64,000 nt of DNA from Aurantiochytrium sp. KH105 (Eukaryota > Sar > Bigyra > Thraustochytrida > Thraustochytriidae), in NCBI GenBank assembly GCA_003116975.1, contig BGKB01000049.1, positions 186,001 to 250,000 on the forward strand, written 5' to 3'. Below the pieces are notes generated by a model that made no database searches, had not been told where the DNA came from, and saw only the letters and a list, made by a program, of their open reading frames with translations. Positions 41,057-50,165 of this stretch are shown one piece after another. Each line of letters starts with the position of its first letter. Positions within the stretch are counted from its first letter, which is position 1. The translations under genes were made by a program, and so were the position numbers.

Positions 41057-43215
41057 GTGCGTGTGTCCTCTGCGCGTGGACTTTGAAAGGGGCAGGGGAT
41101 GGAAGCGTGGAAAGGAGCACGCGCGAGGAGTGAGGGAAGGCCAGCCTGAGAGCCGCCGCGCGTGCCGCGATATATTTCATTTTATTTCATGTCATTTCAT
41201 TTCATTTCTTTCACATCATTTCGTTGTCGCTGTCGATTGTCATTCCCATTCATTCCGCCTCGCAGCACCTTGAAGTTCGCCGCCAATTGAAAGGGCCGCT
41301 GCTCGCATCCCATCTCGCACCGGGAGAACGAGACGCCCGAGCCGCCGCACGCAGCGGCGCTGCAGATGCACTTGCAGCAGCCTGTCAGTGCACCTGCCTG
41401 CCAATGGCCGCTGCCGCTCGCGGTCGTCTGCAGCCCAAGTTCCTTCGAATGATCCTCGCTCCCGAGAATCAAGGAACCAAGCATGCCCTACGCACATCCA
41501 TCCACGAATCGATCGAACGAGCTTCGCGTCGTGCGACGACGCCTAGCCAGCCAGCCAGGTTGGTCGGAGTCTTCCGTCTTCTTTGCAAAAAGAAAAACGC
41601 GACCGTTTGCGCAGTCCGTGCAGTGCGCCGTCCGTGCAGTGCGGTGTCAGAGTGCACGATGATGCATCCCACGAAAAATGAACGAATGAATGAATGAATG
41701 AATGCATGCATGCCCCGACCCTGGCTCCGAGAAGCGTCGGACGCTTCGCTCGTGGCTGCGACCGCGACCTTGAACTTGAGCTCGAACTTTGACTCAAATT
41801 CAATAACTTGACTCTGACATGAACATGACCTTGAACTCGAAGTCGCCGCACGTCGTTGCGGAGGCCGAGATGAGCTCGCGATGCGGCACGTGCAGGATCT
41901 GTCGCGGCCCGCGCCTTCTTCTCGCCGCTTCGTGCCAAGGCGAAGACGATTGACGGCGAAGACGGTTGGTTGGTTCTTGGGTCCCTGTCCCTGCGAGCTT
42001 TTGCTGGTTGGTTCGAGCACGAGCGGGCGCAAACCTCGCGCGGCCCGGCGCGGAGAGCGGACGCGCGGACGGGCGAACGGGCGTCGGAGATTTGACTCGG
42101 GGTGGGGGCAAGAGTAGGAGCAGGAGCAACGCTGCGGCTGCGCAGCCAGGACGGTTAAGTCGTGCAGCGCGCACTCGTTTTTGAAAAGCCTGGAAAGCCG
42201 CTGCAGCTGAAGGTGGTGTGTGGCTGCAGTGGCGGAAGAAGAAGAAAAGCTCTTGCATGAAGAACGAGTCAAGAGGAAGGGCCGGCCAAGCCAAGCCAAG
42301 CCGAGCCGAGCCGAGCCGAGCCAGCAGTGGCAGGCGCTGCAAGGTTTCGTTGTAACAATGAACGTCCAGTGCAGGGGCGGCCCGGCTGCAAAGGGTAATA
42401 AGTAGCTGTAGGTGGAAGACTTTGCGAGCGTGAGAGAAGAACGGTAGTGCGGTCAGGGACGGGCACAAAGTGATAGCGAACATTAGCCGCAGAAGACAGG
42501 CAGTCAGCGAGCGAGCCAGCCAGCCAACCGCGATGGCCAGTAAGCTCCAGGTGCGTGCCAGTAATCTCGGCCGTCAGGACAGGGGGCTCACACGGCCAGC
42601 CAGCCAGTCAGCCAGCCAGCCAGACTGCTTTCTAAAAACGTCATCAACTTCAAGATGATGTTCTTCGTGGGACCGCAGAAGGTGTGCGCGGGGATAATGG
42701 TGTGCGCTCAGAATAGACCCGTTATTTAGACCGCGCACCCCTGGTTGCGGCCAAGCAAGAATTTCGAGGGGGTAGGCTACGGCGTGGCACGCGCGGCCAT
42801 GGTCTGGCCCTGGATCGGGAGGGGTATAGTGGGTGTTTTGGTAATCCACGCTGGTTTTCTTTTCTTCTGCCAGCTTGATGTAAAGCCAAAGCCAGCCACC
42901 GGCCAGCCCGCGCTCGATCCGAGGCGCGTACTGCACGTCCAGCGCCGCTTGAATAGCCGTGTTCGTAGCAGCCGATCAGCAGCAGCAGTGGTCGTGGTGG
43001 CAAGCAGGCAGCCAGCAGCTGGCAGCTGCACCTAGCTCGCTGTCTTGCACAAGGCGGGCGAAGGAAGCCCCTGCGTTTGCATTGTACTGGTGTGTAAAAA
43101 GTAAGTATAAGTACATCAAACGACCGGCGGCAAGTGACGTATTTCTAAAGGGCCACTTGCAGGCGCGGTGTGCAAAAGCGTGCACGCGCTCTCCGCTCTT
43201 CTCCTCCTCCTCCTA

Positions 43216-43245
43216 CGATCGATCGATCGATCGATCGATCGATCG
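43216..43245. repeat. (CGAT)n array
   Basis: Seven and a half perfect CGAT units, self-complementary and so able to form a hairpin; related TCGATCGATCG words recur near 43380-43392. Confidence 0.95.
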
Positions 43246-43751
43246 GCAAACAAAGACGCGCGCGAGGAGAACAGGCGCGAGGCCGGCGCCGCAGAGTCCG
43301 CGCCCGACCGACCGCCCCGGCGCGGCGAGGAAGAGCAGGCGGGCAGGCCGCGCGCAGGCGGCGTCGCAGCGGTCGACCGGTCGATCGATCGGCCTGGCGG
43401 CCCGCGCGGGAGAAGTGGACTCCGACCGCGAGCACGTGCACGTGCAAGCAAGTAACAAGCAGGCCAAAGCACGCCAGCAAAGGCAGCAAAGCAGCAGAGC
43501 AAGCTCGCCCTCGCTCGCGCACACCGGCGGCGGGCAGGGCACGCAGCGCGGGCTGCCGGCGAGCGCGGAGGAGGGGAGGAGCGGAAGCGGTCTGCACGCA
43601 GGTACGCACCACGTACTCGCGCAGGCGGGCGCGACCCCGGAGCGGCGCGAGGCCCGAGGCGCGAGGCGCGAGGCCCTTACGTGCGTAGACACATACACAC
43701 GCTCGCACGCACAAGCGCACACGCGCGCGCGTGCGCGCTCGCTCGCTCAGG

Positions 43752-46700
43752 ATGAGGCGCCTGAACAAGTCGCGCAGCGAGTCCAAGGCCGACCCGTACG
43801 CCGACGTCAAGGGCAAGCCCGACGCCAGCGAGGGGAGGTCTCAAGGCTCCGGCGTAAGCTTTGCCTCCTTTGACGACGTGTTCGGTTCACTCGCTCACGA
43901 CGACGACGGCGGCATCAACGCCGAGTGGGACGCCTTTGAGGACGACCTCGCCAAGCGCAGCTCCAAAAAAGGACCGGCGCGCCCCTCGACCAAAAAAGCA
44001 GGCTCGCATACCCGCAAAAGCAGATTCGGAAAGCTCGGAAGCGGATCCTCCACCAAGAAACGCGGCACCAATAGCAGCAAAAAGTCTGGACGCTTCTCGA
44101 GAAAGTCCGCCAGCCAGGAACTCGACGACGAGGACTCCTCCGACTGGGACAACTTCGACGACGAAGACGCCGACGAGGAAGCCGACAGCCTCTCCAATGG
44201 CGCGCTGAGCCAAACCTCCTTTGAACAGGTCTTTGGCCGACGCGTCTTTGACGACGAGGAGGATGAGGAAGAATTCGAGTTCTCCAACCCCAACGGCTGG
44301 CGTGATGCCAGCGCGCAAAAGGAGGCCGTCTTTGACGTTCTCAGCAAGGGTGGATCCACCGAGGAAATTGCTCGCAAGCTTTACGTCCTCGAGCAGCTCA
44401 ACCGCTCCGCGCCCCCAAGCGAGGCGCCATCCTTTTGGAATCGCCGCTCCATGCTCCTCGAGACCACGAAAAAGCGCAAGGTCAAGGGCTACTACGAAAT
44501 TCCCGGCGACGACGGCAACGGGGCCTCCACGAGGCCCCTGTGCTCGCTTTCCGACCTCGTCGGACTCTCGAACAAAATTGGCCTTGCCATGTCCACGCGC
44601 GTCGCGCTTCTCCTGGACGTGGCCAAGCACGTCGGCAAGCTGCATCAGGGCGGATACGTGCACGGCGTCGTTCGCTCAGAGTCCTTTCTTCTTGACGAGC
44701 ACCTCACCGTGTACGTCAAGACAATCAAAAGCATCCGCCAAATGACAAAGCAAGAGTTCCGCGGTGAAGCGCGCGTCAGTCTCGAACAACTCGACATTCT
44801 CGGCCTCGGCATCGTCATTATCGAACTCGTCGTCGGCAAAACCTTTTCTCAAATCTCTTGCTCCAAGCTAAAGTCCGCCGTCAAGAACGAGGAAAAGGGG
44901 CGCTACGAAAAGCTCGACGACCTGGCCGATGCTGTCGACGATGAGGTTCGCTACATTCTAGCCAATGCCGCCACAGAATGCCCGACATCCCTGACAGAGC
45001 TTTGTATCCAGTGCATCTCACCCATGCGGTTCACGCGCCCCACGGCCGACGACATTATCGAGTGGCTCATGGATCTCGAAGATGAAATCAGCGCGTCCAG
45101 CAACGACCCGCCTCGCAGCGAAATGGCAACCGCGCTCGCCTCCAACAGGCGACTTCCCTTTAAGCCTTCTCTGCCTTTCGACATGGCCTCCATTCCTGAC
45201 CTCGGCATCGAGGACGAGGACGGCTATGAGACCGACGACAGTTTCGTCCCACCAGTAGATGGACCCGACAGCGGCGGTATGGCCCCGCAGGATCGTGCCA
45301 AGCGCGACGCCGCAAAGGCCGGCAGCAAGCCTGACAAGCCCAAGGCGCCCCCCCGGAACAAGCTGCAAGCCTTTCTCCAGGCCAGCGGCGATGTCCCGCA
45401 CCAGTATGGCGCAACGTCTTCAGCCAAATCGGTCAGCGGCGTGAGCGATGCACGCGCGCGGCCTCGGAGCATGATGCTGCCCACGGCTCTCAATAGGCCC
45501 AAGGACTCGGACGACGAAACGGATTCCGTTGCCGAAGCCGGCCGAGCCGTGAAAAAGCTTCCCCGTCGCCGCTCCCTCGATCGCGGATACCTTTACGCCA
45601 AGTCACGCTTTGACGCTGCCGACCGCGAGGCGAAGAAACCCCCGGTCGTCTCCAAGGCCAACCTCGGCGCCTTCAAAGAGCAGTGGAAGGCCAAGCAGGC
45701 CGTCGTTAACCCGAACAAGCTCGATCCCGAGGCCCTCGCGCGCCGCTTCGAGGAGCAAGAGATCCTCTCTGGAGACGAGGCGCTCGGCATTATAAAGCGT
45801 GCCGACAGCATGCTGCGCGAAGAACCGAACCTTATTCAGCTGACAACTGCCAACTCCACGAGCATCACCGTCGTCGGTGACATTCACGGTCAGTACTACG
45901 ATATGCGCCAAATGATCAAGATGGCTGGCCAGCCCGGCAAGGGCAAGGGCAAGACCACGTACCTTTTCCTCGGCGACTTTATCGACCGAGGTGACTGGGG
46001 CTGCGAGGTCATGCTCTATCTCTTGGCTCTCAAGGTCAAATTCCCGGCCCACGTCTGGCTTCTTCGCGGCAATCACGAAGCTCGAACAGTCTCTTCGTAC
46101 TTTGGATTCAAGGAAGAGTGCCAGCGCAAGTACGGTCTTGCCGTCTTCAACCGCTTTACAGAAATGTTCCAGGCCTTGCCCATTGCTGCAACGGTCGAGA
46201 CCCCGGCGGGCAAGTGGCTTTGCCTGCACGGCGGCATTTCGCCCAATGTCCAATCTCTTGATCAGTTTATCGAGTTTGACCGCTTCGCCGAGCCCGCCAT
46301 GAACGGCTTCCTCTGCGACGTCCTATGGGCTGACCCCGTCAAGGACACGCACGAGGACGGCCAGACCGCCACGGTCGCTGATTTTCTCTCCATCGACTTT
46401 CTCCCTAACCCGCAGCGAGGTTGCTCTTATCGTTACGGATTTCGTGCCGTCGTCTCCTTTCTCGCCGTCAACGGTCTCGTTGGCCTTATCCGTGCGCACG
46501 AGGTTCAGGAGGAAGGCTACTTTTACCACTATGTCGACTTCCAGAGTGACGGCAAAGCGGGCTCGGCGCAGCCCACGCCCCCCGTCATTACTGTCTTCTC
46601 CGCGCCCAACTACACGGGTCGTTACGGCAACAAGGCTGCCTTCTTGCGCCTCACAAACAAGGTTCCAGGCCGCCGCATCAACCGTCTTACAGGCGTGCGT

Positions 46701-47750
46701 CCCATGCAGCTCCTCGAGCCCACGCAGTTTCTGGCCGTAGCGCACCCGGATCCGATCTTTGTCGAGAACGAGCAGCAAAAGCAGGTTCTGCGTCTCGAGA
46801 CCACCTGCCCGTACATGCCCACCACATTCCACGCCTTTGTGACCAAAGCCATCGAGCTCGGCGAGGAGGCTGCCCGCAGGAGCATTTTCAGGGAGCGACG
46901 CGGCGACACGCTCAAGCAACGTGGTCGCAGCTCGCTCAAGGATGCACGAGAGATTCGTCATGAAAAGGGAATGACCGAATTGCCACCTCCGCCCCCGCCT
47001 CGAAAGTCCAAACGCGAGTCCAGGAGACGTAGCAAGGCCAAAGACGAGCCTGACGCCGAGGCAAAACCTGCCACCAATCAGCGCAAAAATTGGAAGGCTG
47101 CCGCGCTTCTCGGTTTTGATGATCCCGGCGGCGTCTCGGGCGCCCCTGCTGGAGGTGTCGCGCAGCCAAAGAAAATGAAAAAACAAAAGAAGAAGAAGAA
47201 CAAGAAGTTCGACGAGGCCGCGCAGCAGGATGGTATCAACGAGCTGAACCCTCTCGTTGTCCAGGACAAGATGAAGCAGGCCCAAACCAAACTCGATCCG
47301 GACGCCCTGCACCTGCCCGGCAAGGTCCGCGTCAAAGACGGCAATCATCATGACAGTCTTATTCGCTCTGGATCCTCGCGCGATGTGCGCTCTGGCTCTG
47401 AAGATGGGCCCAAAAAACCTTCTCCCGACGATGACGCCATTACCTTTAGCGCCAACGAGCTCGTGGCGTTGCAAATGCTCTTTCTTGTGATTGATCACAG
47501 TGACAAGGGCTTTATCACTCGCGAAGATCTTGTTCAATGGTCAGCCGAGGATGGCTACGCTGTCCCGCGATCCGAGGCAGATCTCTGTCTCGAGTACGTC
47601 GATGCCGACGGCGATGGCCAGATCGGTTTCGAGGACTATCTTGTCTTTGCTGCCAAGAACAAGGAGCGCTGGCTCATCAAGCAGTACGATCAAGTTCTCG
47701 GCAACATCAAAAAGATGGAGCGCCAAGCTAGCTCCCCTGGTTTGGCGTAA
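43752..47750 (+). CDS. Pseudokinase - calcineurin-like Ser/Thr phosphatase - EF-hand fusion
   Basis: 1332 residues in one exon, ATG at 43752. Residues 1-200 are Ser/Lys-rich with Asp/Glu patches. Residues about 250-445 resemble the C-lobe of a kinase: LLLDVAKHVGKLHQGGYVHG, LEQLDILGLGIVIIELVVG and RPTADDIIEWLMDLE. The HRD triplet is HGV (304-306) and there is no DFG, so it is a pseudokinase. A linker follows, then a PPP phosphatase at about 690-1010 with every metal-ligand motif: GDIHGQ (709-714), GDFIDRG (741-747), GNHE (773-776), HGG, RAHE and FSAPNY. CSYRYGFRAVVSFL and LIRAHEVQEEGY are calcineurin A-like. After a basic, Pro/Lys-rich tail come two EF-hand loops: DHSDKGFITRED at 1248 and DADGDGQIGFED at 1284. 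I infer a Ca2+-responsive phosphatase with a built-in pseudokinase scaffold. Confidence 0.92.
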   Translation: MRRLNKSRSESKADPYADVKGKPDASEGRSQGSGVSFASFDDVFGSLAHDDDGGINAEWDAFEDDLAKRSSKKGPARPSTKKAGSHTRKSRFGKLGSGSSTKKRGTNSSKKSGRFSRKSASQELDDEDSSDWDNFDDEDADEEADSLSNGALSQTSFEQVFGRRVFDDEEDEEEFEFSNPNGWRDASAQKEAVFDVLSKGGSTEEIARKLYVLEQLNRSAPPSEAPSFWNRRSMLLETTKKRKVKGYYEIPGDDGNGASTRPLCSLSDLVGLSNKIGLAMSTRVALLLDVAKHVGKLHQGGYVHGVVRSESFLLDEHLTVYVKTIKSIRQMTKQEFRGEARVSLEQLDILGLGIVIIELVVGKTFSQISCSKLKSAVKNEEKGRYEKLDDLADAVDDEVRYILANAATECPTSLTELCIQCISPMRFTRPTADDIIEWLMDLEDEISASSNDPPRSEMATALASNRRLPFKPSLPFDMASIPDLGIEDEDGYETDDSFVPPVDGPDSGGMAPQDRAKRDAAKAGSKPDKPKAPPRNKLQAFLQASGDVPHQYGATSSAKSVSGVSDARARPRSMMLPTALNRPKDSDDETDSVAEAGRAVKKLPRRRSLDRGYLYAKSRFDAADREAKKPPVVSKANLGAFKEQWKAKQAVVNPNKLDPEALARRFEEQEILSGDEALGIIKRADSMLREEPNLIQLTTANSTSITVVGDIHGQYYDMRQMIKMAGQPGKGKGKTTYLFLGDFIDRGDWGCEVMLYLLALKVKFPAHVWLLRGNHEARTVSSYFGFKEECQRKYGLAVFNRFTEMFQALPIAATVETPAGKWLCLHGGISPNVQSLDQFIEFDRFAEPAMNGFLCDVLWADPVKDTHEDGQTATVADFLSIDFLPNPQRGCSYRYGFRAVVSFLAVNGLVGLIRAHEVQEEGYFYHYVDFQSDGKAGSAQPTPPVITVFSAPNYTGRYGNKAAFLRLTNKVPGRRINRLTGVRPMQLLEPTQFLAVAHPDPIFVENEQQKQVLRLETTCPYMPTTFHAFVTKAIELGEEAARRSIFRERRGDTLKQRGRSSLKDAREIRHEKGMTELPPPPPPRKSKRESRRRSKAKDEPDAEAKPATNQRKNWKAAALLGFDDPGGVSGAPAGGVAQPKKMKKQKKKKNKKFDEAAQQDGINELNPLVVQDKMKQAQTKLDPDALHLPGKVRVKDGNHHDSLIRSGSSRDVRSGSEDGPKKPSPDDDAITFSANELVALQMLFLVIDHSDKGFITREDLVQWSAEDGYAVPRSEADLCLEYVDADGDGQIGFEDYLVFAAKNKERWLIKQYDQVLGNIKKMERQASSPGLA

Positions 47751-48293
47751 CGTCTTCCATTCTCTCTCTCTCTCTCTCTCTCTTTTGTTGTCGAACCTGT
47801 CTGTCACAAGAGGAGAGCGTGATAAGTGGATGCATTGATCATGCGTAGTCACTGCAAGCATGGTTCGAGCGCTGTGTCCCAACTTGTTTGGCGGCATGGT
47901 GCATAGCTTGTCTGTGTGCCATGGACTTTAAATTGCTGCGGCGGCGAGTCTACATATCTCACCACTCTCCCCCTCCCTTTTTTTGAGAAGATAATCGTGT
48001 TTTTTTTGTTGTTGTTCGTGTTCGTCGACTTGACATCAATTTTTTTCTTTTTAATGAGCTTGTTGTTCTGTAAGGAAAGAAAAGAGCTTTGCATGACACG
48101 TGAAAAAAAAAAGAGGGGAAAAGGGGGCGCCATTCTACAATGACCCTCGCTCCTCTCTGAACAAAGCTTCTCAACCCTCGCCAGCCTGAATACTTGCGAC
48201 AATTTTTTCGACAAATGAAAAGAAAAAGTTAAAGTCGATATGGCGACAGCTTGCACAATCTTTTCCGTCATTGCCGCGTAACCCTCGTTTCCA
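47751..48293. other. Convergent intergenic with (CT)n run
   Basis: It begins with a CT run at 47759-47783 in the 3' region of the phosphatase fusion and then holds several poly-T/poly-A runs (about 47998-48010, 48103-48112). No gene seen. Confidence 0.6.
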
Positions 48294-49253
48294 TTAAAGA
48301 CCAATCTTGGCACGGTTGGTCTCGACCTGCTCCTTGACAGACTTGTACCATGTCCAAAAGGCATCCTTGTGCGCAAGGTCCTTGTCGGACAAATCTTTCC
48401 AAGTTCCATAGTTGCCCTCGATGGAACGAAGGACTCCAAAAACGGCGAGATCAGCCGTGTCCGGAACGTCGCTGCCTGAGTGGAAGCGCTTGCCTGCCAA
48501 ACCCTCACCAGCCCACTTGTCGACGGCTTCAAAGAGATCCTGGCGCGGGTCGTCGCTGAGATTATACTTTTTCTTGGATCGCTTCGCGATCATGAACATG
48601 GCCAATGCGCCCGCATAGCGAATGCTCAGCTTTTGGATTGCCGAAAAATTGCTCTCATTCGTAATGTAGTCGAACGCCTGGAGCGCCTCGCCAGGCGAGC
48701 GATAAATGTTCGCGGGGAGCACGTGCACAAGGTGGTCGTCGACCCATTGGAACCATTTTTCCTCCGACGCCGACAGCGGCTTGTCCTCACCAAGCATTGT
48801 CTTGATGATCTCCCCGGATCCGTTGATCTGGGTGTCGCCAACCATGGCGAAGGGAACCATTCTGTACGAGGAGAACTTGATCTCGGCCTTGGTGAGCGGA
48901 TTCACCTCGATTCTCTCGTGCGGGATAGCATGGAACTCCAGAAACGTCTGTGCCTTGTTGCAAAACGGGCACACGTCATACTGATACAGCTTGAGCGGCT
49001 CCTCGGCGGTGATGGCCCGTGCCGTCGGCATCGCCGCCGAGGCGAGTGTTCGCGCCGCGCTCGAGTGCTCGATCCAGGCCGCCGTCGTCGCCATGACGGC
49101 AGCGCCGCTCACCAGACTCGCCGTCCTTCCTCTGGAGCTGCTGCTGCCGCTCGTCCCGCGCGCATTGCGAGCCCCGGACGCCAGCCCGCGACGCTGCTGC
49201 GGCACCAGCGTCGACGCCAGACGCGTCGCAGCCGCCTTGGTCGCAGCCCGCAT
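48294..49253 (-). CDS. PTGES2: Prostaglandin E synthase 2-like glutaredoxin/GST-fold protein
   Basis: 319 residues, ATG at 49253. The first about 80 residues are rich in Arg/Ala/Ser with almost no acid, and include a hydrophobic stretch (SLVSGAAVMATTAAW), which fits a mitochondrial or membrane anchor. A glutaredoxin-like domain follows with YQYDVCPFCNKAQTFLEFHAI (CPFC at 95-98), then VNPLTKAEIKFSSYRMVPF, the strongest family signature. The GST C-terminal-type helical domain has WFQWVDDHLVHVLPANIYRSP and PDTADLAVFGVLRSIEG. In animals PTGES2 binds glutathione and haem; prostaglandin synthesis in a protist is not implied, and a thiol or haem-related role is equally likely. The gene is divergent from CUL4 and they share a 912-bp upstream region. 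Confidence 0.92.
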   Translation of the reverse strand: MRAATKAAATRLASTLVPQQRRGLASGARNARGTSGSSSSRGRTASLVSGAAVMATTAAWIEHSSAARTLASAAMPTARAITAEEPLKLYQYDVCPFCNKAQTFLEFHAIPHERIEVNPLTKAEIKFSSYRMVPFAMVGDTQINGSGEIIKTMLGEDKPLSASEEKWFQWVDDHLVHVLPANIYRSPGEALQAFDYITNESNFSAIQKLSIRYAGALAMFMIAKRSKKKYNLSDDPRQDLFEAVDKWAGEGLAGKRFHSGSDVPDTADLAVFGVLRSIEGNYGTWKDLSDKDLAHKDAFWTWYKSVKEQVETNRAKIGL

Positions 49254-50165
49254 CCTGCTCGGGCTTTTCTAGTTCCCTCCAACCTCGAGTCCCAGATCCG
49301 CGCAAAAACCGGCGGAGGCAGAGTTTTCCACGCGCGCGCCTTTCCGCTTCGTCTTCGCCGGCTCGCGCTCCGCGGTCTCGGTCTCGGTCTCCGTCTCGAG
49401 GTCTCGGTCTCGAGGTCTCGGCGACTCGAGTTTGCCTGTCTCTGCAAAAGGCCTCGTGGCCGCGGCAGCCCCCGTCACGCATCTTATCCTCGATTACGGA
49501 GTATATCCTCGCCTACCGACCCTGCTTGGCCCCCGGTTTCCGTTCTCCTCCCGCGCCCAGGAACAGATATGGAACGCTAGTATCCCGTAATTTCCTCTCT
49601 TGCCAACCCCGTCATTTTACGGCAGGCGCAGAATATTCGCGGTTTGCCCAACCTGCGTCCAGAGGCGCCTTAAACCAAAGGCGCGGAAGCGGGGGCGCGA
49701 AGGGGGGCGTTAAGGCGGAGGGGCGGCGGTGGTTGCCCCAGTCATTCAAATCCGCGCAGCCGCGGCGCGCGAGAGAGGAAAAACCACGAGCAAAGCCGAG
49801 CGGAGGAGCGAGCGGCGCACGACCCGGCGCGCGCGCAGACCCCGGCTGCGCGCCCGGCGCCCGCGCGAGGAAGGACCCGCGCGAAGAGCAGAGCCGAGCC
49901 GAGCCGCCCCCCCCACCCCCGCCGCGCGCGCGGCCTTCGCCCCCGCCCCCGCTCTCGATCAGACCCGGCCGGCGGTCGGGGCGGGAGGATCATCGCCGTC
50001 GAGGCCGAGCGCGAGGGCGACGTTGACGACGCCGAGGACGGCAGCGACAGCGGCGGGAAGGCGCGGCAGCGCGAGGCGACCGCGCGGAGAAAGCTCCGGA
50101 GAAAGTCTGTGCTCTGCTGGTGGTGGTGCTGGTGGTGGTGCTGCTGCCGGGGTTAAAAAAAAGAG
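49254..50165. other. Divergent promoter region, PTGES2 / CUL4
   Basis: GC-rich shared upstream region. A GGTCTC-type array lies at about 49372-49430 (GGTCTCGGTCTCGGTCTCCG and variants). Near 49900-49920 is a GAGCC/CCCCCC stretch, and a GGTGGTGGTGCTGGTGG run lies just before the CUL4 ATG. No gene supported; the long frames here are Arg/Pro-rich shadows. Confidence 0.55.

Larger units (their letters stand above)
38685..43751. other. 5-kb gene-free region dense in simple repeats
   Basis: No open frame here shows a domain, and overlapping frames on both strands have low-complexity composition. Contents: GCAGT/GCAGC repeats just 5' of the AP2 gene (about 38808-38872); GAGCG repeats (39063-39092); CTTT/CCTT tract (39537-39593); GGAT arrays (40586-40652); CCAAG words (40880-40902); CT dinucleotide run (41006-41056); ATTTC words (41178-41225); GAAT array (41679-41705); GCCGA/CCAAG words (42283-42322); CAGC words (42505-42625); and CGAT array (43216-43245). 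The last about 600 bp probably form the promoter and 5'UTR of the phosphatase fusion gene. Confidence 0.55.

Noticed and set aside
41469..42299. 276-residue minus-strand frame in the 5-kb gap
   Set aside because: It includes translated GAAT array and low-complexity Ser/Arg sequence, with no domain.
46323..47537. 404-residue minus-strand frame inside the phosphatase fusion
   Set aside because: It is antisense to the PPP and EF-hand coding region; the plus-strand domains are unambiguous.
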